DNA of 64,000 nt from Sternotherus odoratus. Lineage: Eukaryota; Chordata; Testudines; Kinosternidae. The notes beneath the pieces are model-generated. The model saw only the letters and a program-made list of their open reading frames with translations. It did no database searches and was not told the origin of the DNA. Positions within the stretch are counted from its first letter, which is position 1, and each line of letters begins with the position of its first letter. The DNA lies in assembly GCA_032164245.1 (NCBI GenBank), contig JAVMKO010000003.1, forward strand, positions 135,583,259 through 135,647,258, written 5' to 3'. The position numbers and the translations under genes are program-made. This document shows positions 24,301 through 35,199 of this stretch, in pieces.

Positions 24301-24915
24301 CTAAATGGCATTTTATCACTTTGGTAAGAAATTTGAAATGAGCTATAGTATTTCCACCATATTTACTCTTGATAAACTGTTCATACGTTCTTCTGTTTAG
24401 TCTTAAACTTGCACTGAAATTTCCATACATGAGCTGCTAATGCAGACTCTTGCTATTATTGGTCTGTGAGTTAGTGTTGGTAACTCACAACTGTAATTCC
24501 AAAAGATTGTTAGGTGGGGTTTTTATGGATGTCAAATTCTAGTTAACACATTTTTTCTACCCAAAATTAATATTAAGAATGTCAGTTTAATTATGTAACT
24601 TGGGATTGGAAATGCTTTGTTGTTTGTTTTTTTTCTTTGTAGTCCCTACCAGCATTGATAGAAAGAGCAGAGGGATTTTCCCAAGCGCTAACTTTGCAGC
24701 CCATCTTAGAACTGTGCAAGCTTCGCCAAGAAGTCTTTGCTGGCTGTAAGGATAAGGAAGAAAACAAAATCCAAAACTTTATAACACAAGTGGAAGTCAC
24801 ACCAGCAGAGACCGCTGCCAGTAAAAATTCTAATGCTATCCTGAAAAGAAAGAGAACCACAGATTCGCCACAATTGAAATACCCACTGCGACGACGAATT
24901 ACGTTGAATACATGA
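9089..24915 (+). CDS. NSL1: NSL1, MIS12 kinetochore complex subunit (complete coding region)
   Basis: Six exons join in frame: 9089-9322, 12806-12890, 18079-18209, 19623-19677, 23870-23937 and 24643-24915. They make 846 nt, or 281 aa, the same length as human NSL1. NSL1 is one of four subunits of the MIS12 complex, the elongated helical assembly that links CENP-C/CENP-T chromatin to the NDC80 complex at mitotic kinetochores. Diagnostic blocks are the RVRCCSKR segment of exon 1, DIKILEDQFDELIVETATKR in exon 3, KQISEAMK in exon 5 with SLPALIE opening exon 6, and the basic tail ending LRRRITLNT. The N-terminal 30 residues are Ala/Pro-rich and look species-specific. The start chosen is the ATG at 9089; an in-frame ATG at 9119 is an alternative. 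At residues 211-215 the sequence reads PILEL where human NSL1 has PVIHL. Confidence 0.95.
9675..9835 (+). repeat. CR1-type LINE fragment (untranslated/3' region)
   Basis: Reads gtggattccacaatctcccc, gcctgttccagacttgaact, ... cggcagattaagcccgttat, a recognisable series in amniote CR1 copies. Old and truncated, in NSL1 intron 1. A related stretch is at 45655. Confidence 0.55.
10041..10132 (-). repeat. 5'-truncated copy of the short retroposon family, with target duplication
   Basis: Reverse-oriented copy of the unit at 4768. It is flanked by a perfect 12-bp direct repeat ctttgacttctt at 10029-10040 and 10133-10144, showing target-primed insertion. Truncated at its 5' end. Confidence 0.8.
10475..11131. 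mobile_element. Non-autonomous hAT (Charlie-like) element
   Basis: Terminal inverted repeats cagggattctcaacc and gttgagaaccgctg, a signature of Charlie-type hAT elements. Flanks tcatagag and ttatagac agree at 6 of 8 bases, a decayed 8-bp duplication. The interior is GC-rich with no transposase. NSL1 intron 1. Confidence 0.75.
11140..12805. other. NSL1 intron 1, right part
   Basis: AT-rich intron. A MIR-like tail lies at about 11690-11800. A stretch ending in an A-run near 12175-12187 may be an old retroposed sequence. No exon seen until 12806. Confidence 0.45.
12806..12890 (+). CDS. NSL1: NSL1 coding exon 2
   Basis: 85 bp, acceptor TTACAG and donor GTGTGT. Encodes NFETAVQENITINGHPWQE to AELQN plus one base. 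Matches the FESAVQENISING block of mammalian NSL1. Confidence 0.94.
12891..14345. other. NSL1 intron 2, left part
   Basis: AT-rich sequence with no exon or clear repeat. Short open frames between 13975 and 14345 have no recognisable homology. Confidence 0.45.
14346..14630. mobile_element. MITE-like element with large internal hairpin
   Basis: Begins ggtgtctacactactgcgg, a start typical of turtle hAT-like MITEs. Positions 14368-14453 form an imperfect inverted repeat (ctgcggtaa / ttaccgcag outer arms; aactccag / ttggagtt inner arms). The right end near ctgtagtatag is uncertain. Confidence 0.5.
14631..18078. other. NSL1 intron 2, right part
   Basis: Largely AT-rich. A MITE-like block lies at about 17110-17345 (aacttgtctact ... 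gtgtagcccatctctt) and a MIR/LINE-tail-like block at 17755-17885 (agattgtaagcagtttggg, gtacagtgcctagtgcag). No other coding sequence is visible. Confidence 0.45.
18079..18209 (+). CDS. NSL1: NSL1 coding exon 3
   Basis: 131 bp, acceptor AATTTAG and donor GTAGGT. Encodes the best-conserved block, SDIKILEDQFDELIVETATK, then RKQCPRKIL and a helix to EQEML. Confidence 0.96.
18210..19622. other. NSL1 intron 3
   Basis: AT-rich intron without a recognisable gene or well-defined repeat. Small open frames on both strands have no homology that I recognise. Confidence 0.5.
19623..19677 (+). CDS. NSL1: NSL1 coding exon 4
   Basis: 55 bp, acceptor TATGCAG and donor GTAAGT. Encodes KLYQPVVKQQEIKPEPSQ plus one base. 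Less conserved linker, equivalent to the QYHPVVHPLDL region of human. Confidence 0.9.
19911..19986 (+). repeat. Local tandem duplication of about 40 bp
   Basis: tgagcatactgt...gctttattagtacacacc and its repeat lie back to back (19911-19950 and 19951-19986), differing by a 4-bp indel. NSL1 intron 4. Confidence 0.85.
19987..22593. other. NSL1 intron 4, left part
   Basis: AT-rich. A MIR/LINE-tail-like block sits at about 22195-22290 (ggttgcagatgtctggggca, gcaacataaatgactagg). The minus-strand open frame at 21286-21540 (84 codons) has no recognisable homology and is not called as a gene. Confidence 0.45.
22599..23081 (+). mobile_element. Solo LTR of an endogenous retrovirus-like element
   Basis: 483 bp starting TGTAG and ending CAACA, flanked by a perfect 5-bp duplication gatac at 22594-22598 and 23082-23086. 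Contains a (gt)n tract near 22717, an octamer-like atgcaaat near 22864 and a poly(A) signal aataaa at 23006-23011. No internal region remains, so it is a solo LTR left by recombination. The element class is uncertain. Confidence 0.75.
23087..23869. other. NSL1 intron 4, right part
   Basis: AT-rich intron between the solo LTR and exon 5, ending in a good polypyrimidine-AG acceptor. Nothing else identified. Confidence 0.5.
23870..23937 (+). CDS. NSL1: NSL1 coding exon 5
   Basis: 68 bp, acceptor TTTGCAG and donor GTAAGC. Encodes (A)SHMANLRKVTEVTSKQISE to AMK. Matches the KEISEAMK block in mammals. Confidence 0.94.
24643..24915 (+). CDS. NSL1: NSL1 coding exon 6 (terminal)
   Basis: 273 bp including TGA at 24913-24915. 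Acceptor CTTTGTAG. Encodes SLPALIERAEGFSQAL, then PILEL and LRQEVF, a linker with NFITQVEVTPAET, and a basic tail ending ITLNT. The end of this tail is conserved across vertebrates. Confidence 0.95.
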   Translation, partial: SLPALIERAEGFSQALTLQPILELCKLRQEVFAGCKDKEENKIQNFITQVEVTPAETAASKNSNAILKRKRTTDSPQLKYPLRRRITLNT

Positions 24916-26290
24916 AATTTTTTCTTACACTTTCAAGCTTGAAAATCTACTCTCCCCAACACTAGAGTTTAACTGTGTTGTTTTCTGACAGTGAATTACA
25001 GGTGTTTTGAAAAGAGAATTCTTAGTGGCCGTATAGCCTTTAATGTTTTAATATTTTTCTCTTTACTGTTGCACACATTTTCACATGACTAGGATGTATT
25101 AGTAGTGATGTTCGTCAGAGTGCACAAATTTTTCTCTGTCCTTCAACATAGTAAACTCTATAGAGTAGCCTATAATTCTTTCTATATTCTTTTATTATAG
25201 GGATAAACTCTGGTCTTGATCCTTCAGTTGCTTGCACATGTGCATAACTTTATGCATGTGAGTAGACCTATTGTGTTCAATTGGATTATTCATACATAAA
25301 GCATGTGTATAAAAGGATTTCAGGGTGTACCTATTATATTGCTCCCTTAAATATAGCTACCTAGATAGCTGTTGATTTCTTTAATTGTTGAGGGAAAGTA
25401 ATTTTAAAATGTCAGTCTCTGTATAGAAGATATAGTTTTCATTTATGAAATTCATGTGCAATTGCAAAACTGGCCCTTTTTTAGTACAACTATTTTTATT
25501 CTAAATTTGTATGGGTTTGTCTTATTTTTTTATAATCCATGTTTTTATGTAAACATGGAATTTTAATAAAGATTTTATATATTTACCTGTAGTATAGTTT
25601 TTGAACAGTCTTGTAATCTATAACATATTGGCGTTTTCATATCATCCTAACTAGGTGCAACCACTTTGGGATCCCTAAAGGATACTTCTTCATGTTAGAT
25701 GATCTCCAAGTAATGTTGTGTGTGTGTGTATATATAGCTAAGTAAAATTTTTTTGACTAGACTTTTAAATCAGTGTAGAGTAAAATTAAATTAATAAATT
25801 AAAAATAAATTAAGCTGAACTGAGTTTCTTCATATGATAACAATGACTAGAAGATTGCAGAGTATTAAATTGAGCAGCTTGCCTTAATTTTATATTTCAA
25901 ATGTTTCAGAAGTCAAAGCTATTAATATATTTTTTTTCCTGGCTTCTGATTACATACACTTGCAATATAACCTCATCTCTATAATACGCAAAGTGTTTTC
26001 TCATACTGAATAACTTTAATTACTCTTTATTGGAGAATTTCACAGATCAAAGAGACTCAATAATAGGGAAAGGATAGGCCCCACTTAACCTTTCGGAAAC
26101 TGAAAATCTTTAAGAAAAAATGTATGGCAAATTTTTGTAGAAAATATTGTGCCTAATACAAATTCTCACTCTGTACTAAGTTTATATTTATGTTGAACAT
26201 TTGTACATAAATATTGTTTCTATGACTTGTATGTTTGTAAATAGACATTTGTGCTATTATACAAAGCAAATAAAACTGTAATTAAAAAAT
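24916..26290 (+). other. NSL1: NSL1 3' untranslated region with alternative poly(A) signals
   Basis: AT-rich sequence after the stop codon. Poly(A) signals aataaa occur at 25565-25570 and 26269-26274, allowing a short and a long 3' UTR. Extent is inferred; transcript data would settle it. Confidence 0.6.
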
Positions 26291-29008
26291 ACTATGTGAA
26301 ATCTCAATTTTGTTTATTTACCAGTTCGAGTAATTATTAAATCTGAGAATATGTAGTGACTAGGGGATTAATAGATTAGTACCTTTGGAAACTACGTTCA
26401 CATTTTGTCTTGGGTACCAGTAGGGTGACCAGATAGCAAGTATGAAAAATTGGGACCAGTGCACAGGGGGTAAAATAGGATCCTAAGACAAAGCCCCTTA
26501 CATCAGCACAGTCCTGATAACACTCTAGGCACTGGTCCCATTCTGGTTCTTTTGTGTCCTCTCCAAACCACTGCATAATTCAGTATGAACAGAAGTATCT
26601 ACTTGAGAGACCCAGGACTGGGATTGCAAGAGTGTTTGGATTATTTTAGCATATAGAATATAGACAGGAAAGAACACAATCCACCTGCATTATGCAGGGT
26701 TATGTGCTTTTTTTTAATTGGTGGGGATGAGAAGACACCCACCACCCCATTCCTTCACCCAGTCGTTGATCCACACATATTCTTCTCCGTTTCCTCAACC
26801 CTGCAGATAAAACACTTTTCTACTTGGTAAGACTGATACATAAGCCCTGTTTATTTTAGGATTTAGTATGGCATCCATCACTAGTATCTAAGCATTTCCT
26901 AAGTTAATAGAATGCCATAAGAAAGTTTTTAGTTGGTTTCAGGGAGCCTTTGGTTCTTCTTCCTTGACAGTTGTAGGTAGCACCAACTGTATGTTTGATT
27001 TGTACAAATCAACAGATTTGACCCCTGACCCATGGAAGAAGAATTCCAAAAGGCAAAACGCAGGTAAACCTCTTAATAGAACCTGAGCGAGGCATTTTGG
27101 AGCTATTTTTATAAAACAGAGCTGAAGATGGCATCATATTGACAATGTTTGAAGGCTCCACGAAAAGTGGGATTTCAAGAGGGATTTGAATGAAATGAGA
27201 GTGGCTGCTTGGTGTTCAGCAGGAAGAACATTCCGAACATAAGGTGTGGTGTGGAAGAAGACAAAGCTGAGTGGTGGAGGAAAAGAGGTGAGGCTGCCAA
27301 GTTAAGCAAAGTGGGTAACGGGTAACTGGGTAAGAAACCAAAATATCACTAAGTCTTGTGGGTAGGCTCTGTGTCTGAACAGAAATGCTCTGAAGTTCAG
27401 GATATCTGATAAGCATGGGGCAGACTTACAGGCAGAGGACATGACGGGGGCAGAACGTCCCAAAAGGCTTCTCTTTGGAGTGGATGTTGTGGTAAGATGA
27501 ACTACCTGGTACATATGTTGCTGTTTATAAATATGGAAAGCTTTTTAATGTGAACCAAAGAGTGACCCTTCATATATTCACAGTGTTCGTTGTGCATGAC
27601 CTAAGTGTTTTGGGGTTTTTTTAGTTTTTCTTGGTCTGAATATGCAAAGTGCTTCGTTTCTCTTTCTAAGATACTTTTTCCCTTCGGTGAAGTTTCTGTA
27701 GAAATCAGCAGTGTTGCAAGGCAAGTGTCTGAAGTGTGCATTTACTGATATGTCACAACAGTCAAACTTTTATTTTTAACTTGGGGTAAATGGGTATTGC
27801 ATCAGGAGACGTCTGGCAGTTCTTAATATAGCCTCTGGATTCTGCAAGAGATACCTACGCCATAAAGGAAAGACTGTTCTTGATAGTTAAAGTTCCAACC
27901 AAATTATTTGCTATAAACTGTATTTTGGACCCATTACATATTTCATTTTAGATATAATATATCTCAAGCAGCAGCAGATGTTGGCGCCCTGCAAATCTGC
28001 TCCCATTGGAGGCGAAATCAGTGATGCAGAGTCTGGGTTTATTTTTGTTGTAACTTGTTTTATTTACACTTTATATACTGGTTCTTGAACAGAGGTGATC
28101 ACAAAGAGCATGTAAGTAAATTCCTTTTTCAGACATCTCTACCCAGTGCCCCAAGAATTTACTCTAGTTGGAGAGATTAAGAAAGAGCAAACTCTTGCTG
28201 ATTTGCCACAGCTTCCCCCAAAGAAAGCTATGCCATCAAATTAACAATACAGCATTTCTGCAAGGACTCTACTGCTTGCACACTAACCACTTCTCACACG
28301 ATGAGGCAGTGTGTGGCAAGTCAGAGTGTGAATCTACAGCATACTGCGAATTCATTGTGTGGGCCCTGCTAGAACACACTACAAGTTCTTTAAGCATATG
28401 CAGCTTAGGTGTGTGCACTGAAGCTGGAGAAATTTGTGTAACGGTACTGATAGAGGGATGGCACTTATGACTTGTGGCCATATCCTCTCCCCTGGCTACA
28501 TGAGGCAGCACTTTCCCTCCCCTCCCCTTCCCCCTGCCCTCTACCCCAGTTCCTTCTTACCATTCATGGTTGGAGTTGGAGCTCTGTGTATTCTTAACCT
28601 CACAATTTTTCACTATTTGGTGTATTTCCTAGTTGTATGTAGTTAGTAGGGAATCTGGGTCCAGTACTAATGAGTGATGCTGGCACTAGCTGTTTTCATG
28701 GTAGCGGATCATCTTTGTCATTCCATCCCAACCTCTCCCTTGGTCCAGGACTTTGCCAAGGCTATGTAGTTTATAGCCCCATTGGTTTACGGGCTGCTAA
28801 ACCTTTGGGTCTGTTGCCACCGCACCCCAATGTTCACCTTCCACAGAACGTGGAAGCACAGCTGGTGCAAGGGACTGCCTCGGCACCATTGCATTAGGTA
28901 TCTGGTGGCTCTCACCACACTCCATGTCCGCATCGCATCTTAAAGACCCACCATTACAGTAAGTAACCGTTTCTCCCATAATATGCTTTCAGTAATTTTA
29001 GGTCAAAT
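26291..29008. other. NSL1-BATF3 intergenic region, left part
   Basis: No host gene visible. About 26418-26510 (tagggtgaccagatagcaag onward) is one end of a MITE family whose ends read agggtgaccag. Other open frames up to 100 codons (e.g. 28168-28470) have no recognisable homology. Confidence 0.45.
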
Positions 29009-29020
29009 ACATTATGGATC

Positions 29021-29255
29021 ATACGGCTAAACCACCCTGAACACACCCGATCCCGTCTGATCTCGGAAGCTAAGCAGGGTCGGGCCTGGCTAGTACTTGG
29101 ATGGGAGACCTCCTGGGAATACCAGGTGCTGTAGGCTTAACATGGGCATGGGGCTAGCAACTCCACCCTGTAAGGGAACCAATTGCTACTGAAACACCAA
29201 CACCAGTTGGTGGCCCATACCCCGGCTGGGGGGTGATGGGCAAAGAGAGAGAGAG
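29021..29255 (+). repeat. 5S rRNA-derived SINE with perfect 12-bp target duplication
   Basis: The first ~118 bp (29021-29138) closely follow vertebrate 5S rRNA: tctgatctcggaagctaagc, gggtcgggcctgg, tagtacttggatgggagacc and gaataccaggtgctgtagg. The internal promoter (A and C box) region is largely retained. A 3' body of about 117 bp unrelated to 5S follows and ends in (ga)n. The whole unit sits between acattatggatc at 29009-29020 and 29256-29267, so it was retroposed. Differences from functional 5S and the extra body argue against a real 5S gene. Confidence 0.85.
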
Positions 29256-29267
29256 ACATTATGGATC

Positions 29268-30825
29268 TTTTATAGACAAGTCATTAGAAGAAGAATTTGC
29301 AAAACCATTAACAATTCCATCTGGTGATCTGCCCTAACAATACTTTCATATGGCAGGAATACCAGTATTTGTCATTGAAAACATTCTTTAAAAAATAGCA
29401 AAACATGTCACTAAGATGAAGTTAAGGTTAAGACACAGAACTTTTGTGTGTATGTAAATGTAAAAACCTTACTGGAATTTTGAAGTTTGAAAAATGATGG
29501 AAAATTTAAATTGTTTTAAAATTACTATAATTTTTTTTCAAAAGTCCCAGAAGACACAAATCCATCACTTCCACCCCTGGTCCCACACCCTCTAAGGACA
29601 GCCCTGTTCACAGCATACATACACAAGTTACATAAATGCACAAAATACTCTTGCTGAAAGTTGGTACCATAACACTACTTTTCCTCTTAACTCAGAACCC
29701 TAACCCATAAGAACCCAAAGCCAGAGAGGCACAGTTCATCCCACCATACTCTAGGCCGGCTAGCTGTAGACTGCACAAGAGTGATGCAGATTGCACACTT
29801 CTTCCGGAGTTCCCTAGCCTGCTGGCAGGATCAGGAACCCACTTACATTTAAAGTGATAGTTTGCAATTTTGACTCAATTTTAAGTACATCACACTCCCA
29901 AGAACGATTGTCTCTGATAAACAGATCAGATATTAATGCAGTGATCACTTTTGCTGGATCCCCTCTGCAACTACATGTCTACCCCCAAGGAGGATCAAAA
30001 TCAATGATAGGATAACTCCTTGAAAAGATGTGCTGGTGGAGAAGCAGGAAAGCTCTGTAGAGGGAGAAATCCAGTGTCTCTGCATCCTCAATAAGTGGGG
30101 CTTTTTCTCCTGCAGACCCACAGATATTAGGGGGTTTCCCCACACACACACACACCAGGACAATCCTTTGGAAACTCCCGAGGGTTCTCTGCCCAAATAA
30201 CCTATGTGGATTTCTTCACAGGAGGAGATAAATTGGTCCTTTGTTTTAAGATAATACTAAAAGGAGTGCACCTGTAACAATGCTTCAGTGTGTTTTGATC
30301 TCATTCTTGTAGCTCAGAAAACCATCATGCAATCTGGCAAGCTGGTATTCTCTGATCAAACGGGGCATCCAGGACTACAGTGGCAGTAGTATAGCTAATG
30401 TCTGTGAAGGTGCATTGATGCAGTTACGTGTGTGAAGCATAAACACTGCTTGTTTGAAACTACCATGTTTCATGTCTACTACAAGCCCCTTGCTTTCATG
30501 AGCAGCAGTTGTACTTGCAAATGTTAAGGAAAAAAATGTTGCGGTGCAGGTGCTGAGAATAGAATTGTTTTAATGTCAACCCTCTCATCTCTTTATGTAG
30601 TAAAGTAGCCTTCATAGTGGGTTTAGTAATTCTCAAACAGCAATTACAGATGCATTGAACCCTTCACCCTACAGTGCACATGTGTCTCAACCTCAGACCA
30701 CATCAGCCAGAGAATTACTTGTGTGCTCTCTAAAGTAGGATCATTTTAAAAGTAAAGCTAGTAAAATATTGACAACTGAGCACCACTCTCAGGAGGACAG
30801 TTGGCATCAGTATTGTTTATCTGAG
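29268..30825. other. NSL1-BATF3 intergenic region
   Basis: No gene or clear repeat. The 83-codon minus-strand frame at 29945-30196 has no recognisable homology. Confidence 0.4.
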
Positions 30826-31015
30826 ATTCATGGATTTTAAGTCCAGAACAGAGCAGTATGATCATCTAAAGTGAATTCCTGCATCATACAAGCCAGAGAA
30901 CCTCACTCAATTTCTCCAGAAAACCCACAACTTCTGTTTGTCATTTTACCACCCCCGTAACTTAACTGCTCCATAACAGGTCACTGGAGATCACACCAGG
31001 AACCACAATCTGGTG
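30826..31015 (+). repeat. CR1-type LINE relic
   Basis: Words gattcatggattttaagtcc, gatcatctaaagtgaattcc and catacaagccagagaacctc follow a series common in turtle and crocodile CR1 copies. Diverged and truncated. Confidence 0.5.
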
Positions 31016-31984
31016 TTTAGATGCCCACCAATCAAATGTTCTCTGGCCCATCCTTTTTTGGAGGCCAATTCCAAAGATATTTGGCAGACACCAGCAGAGT
31101 GGCAGTGCTGAGAAAATCAATCCTGCTGCCAATTGCCTTTATGACAATCTGCATATAGCATTACACACAACTTTCCCACAACATTTCAGATTTTTCCTGC
31201 ATTTGCTAATCTAGCCATGTGTTTATATTGATGTTGGCTTACAAAGGGCTGGATGCTCTTTTAGCAAGTAAACATCTGCTACAAAGTTTGTTTCCCTCAG
31301 TAGACGGTGGTTCATTGCTTCAGTCTATCAGCCACATTTAAAAGATCCATCGTGCCCACCAAATGTACTGTTGGCCTACATTCTCTATACAATGTATGTA
31401 TAAGCAAGATATGAACAGCTCTGCCCATTTGAGTAGAGCTAGGGGAGAATGAATATGTTCCATATCCTTGGCATTCAGAAGATCCCACCCCATTGTGGAA
31501 CAATCTTTTAAAACGTCATTCTGAAGAACTACATTGATTTCCACCATTATTAAAATATATTTTCTATTTTCCTTTTTACAGCCACAATTTGTTCCCCTTT
31601 GCATGATTTCAAGTGAAATCTGAAGGTCTTGTCTGATTTTTATTTCTCAGTTTTTGGTTTTGAAATGTTACCAAATACAATCAAGTATTTTAAATTGGGA
31701 TTTTGAAACTGCAAAGCTGAAGTGGATTATAGTTGGGCACTGTCTAATTCAGGGACATTTCTGTTATAATTTGGGCCTCAATCCTACTCTCAAGTAAATC
31801 AATGGATGTTTTGAACTGACTTACAAAGCAGCAGGATTCTTGTGTGCTTGGCCAGATCTCCCCGCTAAAGAAAGAGGATTGACTATATCTACATTGACAA
31901 AAAAATGTCTCCTCTAGAATTTACAGTGTTCTAGGTGTGTAATATGCAAGTTTCCCCCCATATTTAACCAAACCAAATGCTTCA
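31016..31984. other. Intergenic, no defined feature
   Basis: AT-rich. A palindromic-MITE-like trace at about 31770-31850 (ctcaatcctactctcaagta ... gcagcaggattcttgtg). Nothing coding seen. Confidence 0.4.
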
Positions 31985-32270
31985 GTGCAATTAGGGGTGT
32001 CTTCACTGCAGCTGGGATGTGTAATCCCAGCTCAGGTAGACAGATGTACCCTAGTTCTGCGGGAGTTAGCATGTTAAAAATAGTAGTGTGACCACTCCCA
32101 AGTACCTAGAATCCCAGATGGGGTTGTACTTGGTTAGCCCAAGCCACCGCTTGTAGCAGTGTGGTCACTCTGATAATTTTAGGTGCTAGGTCAACTATCG
32201 CTAGCGTATGTAGGTCTACCTGACCTAAGAATTACACTTCCTAGTTGCAGTGCAGACATAGTCTCAAATG
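31985..32270. mobile_element. hAT-like MITE
   Basis: Begins ggggtgtcttcactgcagct and ends ttgcagtgcagacatagtct, so the ends form imperfect inverted repeats built on cactgcag/ctgcagtg. Style matches turtle hAT-like MITEs. No clear target duplication. Confidence 0.5.
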
Positions 32271-34432
32271 TATATAATTTTTCAATTACATCTACTCTCC
32301 TCTTATGCACTGTATCTTCCAGCAATGGCACAGAAACTTGTGTGTGCAGCTCAATACTTTTAGCACCAGTCATCTGAGGTTCAAATGTTGTGACACCCCT
32401 TAGGTTCTCTGATACAGCTCTGTGTTGGTGCAATTCCCATTTTGCAGTTCGGTAAAATGAGACGGGATGTTTAAGCTGCTTGCCTGAGCAATACAGTAAG
32501 AGCTGGGAATAGAACACAGGAATTCTCTTTCCTAAAGGCTACTTAACTCCCATTGAAATCAATTTAGTTAAGTACTCTTGAGGAGCTCGATCAAAGTGAC
32601 TTTCCCAGAGCAAGAAGTTGAGTCTGGGTCTCCAGGGGCCCAAACTAATGCACTAACCAGCCTTCCTCTGCTTCTGATGGACTTCCAGGAGTCCTAGATC
32701 AAGCCCCTAACCTTCTACCTCTCACCACCACAATATAATGCTTTATATTCCATATAATTGAATTAATATTTTACATTAATTTGTGAGCTGTATAACTTGA
32801 TATTAATATAAATTGTATGAATCACATGAAAAGATCTGGGAATGTCAGAAAATGTAGAAGGACCAATTAAAAATGTTGACATACCCAATTAGATCATTAT
32901 GATAGATTAGCTGAGACTTGACAACTACAGCATCTCTAGGGGTTTTCCCTTGGGCTTGAGTCTAGGAATTTCATAGCTGAACAAATCATGTGTGCTGCTA
33001 GTAAGATTCTTAGATATTTCATCTAAATATGGACTGGATGTGCATTGACATTTTAACCTCTACAACTATCCATTGCCTAGTTTAAAGAAGTGTGGGAAGA
33101 ATCAATATGTTAATGTCTGAAACATAATTTGAAGATGAAAAGAAAAATGTAAGTGTTAAGGACTAGGCTCCGTAATGTTGTCAAAATATTCTTTGGATAA
33201 TAAACATGGATTGGCCTTTTAATCTTCAAACAAAAGGATTTCATCTTTTTAGCAATCAGACTAGATTTGTCTCTAAATGAAAAATGTGCTAAGTACTTCT
33301 TTTAAAGGAATACAATGACAAGTGCATGTGAAAAATGGCTTTTCAAACACCTCACTTCATGATTCCCTCCATGATACGTGTGTAGTATTTGGCTCACATT
33401 TATCTCTGGTATAATTGCACTGAAGTCCACTCCACTTCTGACATCAGTGTTGTTACACCAGAGATTAATTTATTCCACTTTGGATGGGGGTCTGATCCAA
33501 AGTCCACTGATGTCAGTGGAATCCCCACCCCACCTCATAGAGAATGTGTGATAATGTGGGAGGTTTAGCTGAGATGAGTTTGAAATGGCTGGATTACCCA
33601 CAAGGGGTGAAGCTACAAATGAATTATTTAGATTAGCCCAAATAACAGTCCATACAAAGGTAATACCACATTGCATCACCATATCTTCAGTATCCACCTC
33701 TCATGTTTAGAAAAACTTGAGTTGTTTCATATTCCTCCACTCATAAAGCCAGTCTGGCTTAGGTCCCATGAGACCAACTGCACTGTTCTCTGAGAAATGA
33801 GAAAATTAATCATACATTTTGGAAACCTCTAAAAGTGCTCTAAAATGGCATATATATGCTATTATATGCTATCTGAACCCACTGAAAATAGAAACAAATG
33901 TAGGTTTCTCTTTGCAAAGCTGGGAATTTTCCCTTTCAGGCATACCAAGCCTCCTTGTAATACTGAGTGATCACAGAATAGCAGACCTCAAACCTGTCAG
34001 AAGCGCAAGAATTAATATTGCCCAGCCTGAGCCTTGGATCAGTGTATTTTGGGGGGAAAGGAAGTTGAGGGAAACAGAGAAACATTTTTCTTCTGGCTAG
34101 TTATAAAAGAGAAGCAAAACTGTTGACTCAGATGTTCAGGAAGGTGTTTGGAATGAAAACCAATATATCTTCCTTTTAAGTAGCATGGAACATTTTGCAT
34201 CTGTAGTAGTATCATATCATCACCAAGTTTCATATAGGTCACGATGAAGGTATGTTAAATTTAACCTCCTGAACTTTTAACTTATACTAATATTTTTTTA
34301 AGAAAAACATTCAGGGAGCTACAGCAATGCATGTGTTGATGAAAGGAGATCCTTGTGAATGATGAGGCCAGAGGTTGCTTTCAGGCATAGCAAGATAATG
34401 ATTGTCCCTACATCATCTTTGTCTTTCTAGCT
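32271..34432. other. Intergenic, mostly AT-rich
   Basis: No gene. Hairpin-type repeat traces occur at about 33385-33470 (tctctggtataattgcactg ... acaccagagattaat). Open frames up to 108 codons have no homology that I recognise. Confidence 0.4.
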
Positions 34433-34735
34433 AGACAAGGTGCAAGGTGCAAGATCGTTCTGGGCAGTCAGTTTTTATCACCGGGAGAGCTCTCCCCCAG
34501 CGATAAAGTGGGACTACGCTGCTCATGTCACAGCGCTGCCGCAGCCACGCTGTAACATGGGCAATATAGACGTACCCTTCGTCTCTAGTTGAAGTAGTTG
34601 TATTTTGTTGCCAAAATGGCATTTTTGCGACCAAAGGTCACATTGCAGTATACACACTCACTGTTTTGTTGACAAAAGTTGCCTTTTGTCAGCAAAACTT
34701 TGTAGTGTGGACATGACCTCACGCAAAGTGTCACA
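34433..34735. mobile_element. Two adjoining hAT-like MITE segments
   Basis: Left part contains gagagctctcccccagcgat and ends gcaatatagacgtaccct. Right part contains ttgttgacaaaagttgcctt and ends gtagtgtggacatgacc. Both are typical ends of sauropsid hAT MITEs. Boundaries and nesting order are uncertain. Confidence 0.45.
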
Positions 34736-35199
34736 GCTAAGTACCAGAGTTGAACAGATTGTTTAGCATAAGTAGTCCACCTAATTCTCTGGAGAAAGAG
34801 GTAAACAGTGAGATGGCAAAGTTTGCAGATGATACTAAACTGGTCAAGATAGTTAAGACCAAAGTAGACTGTGAAGAACTTCAAAAAGATCTCACTAAAC
34901 TAAGTGATTGGGCAACAAAATGGCAACTGAAATTTAATGTGGATAAATGTAAAGTAATGCACATTGGAAGAAAAAAACCCAACTATACATACAATATGAT
35001 GGGGGCTAATTTAGCTACAACTAATCAGGAAAAAGATCTTGGAGTCATCGGATAGTTCTCTTAAGACATCCATGCAGTGTGCAGTGGCAGTCAGAAAAGC
35101 AAACAGGATGTTAGGAATAATTAAAAATGGGATAGAGAATAAGACAGAATATTTTATTGCCCTTATATAAACCCATGGTGCACCCACATCTTGAATACT

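Noticed and set aside
29021..29138. Functional 5S rRNA gene
   Set aside because: Base differences from vertebrate 5S, a fused non-5S body and a flanking 12-bp target duplication show a retroposed SINE copy.
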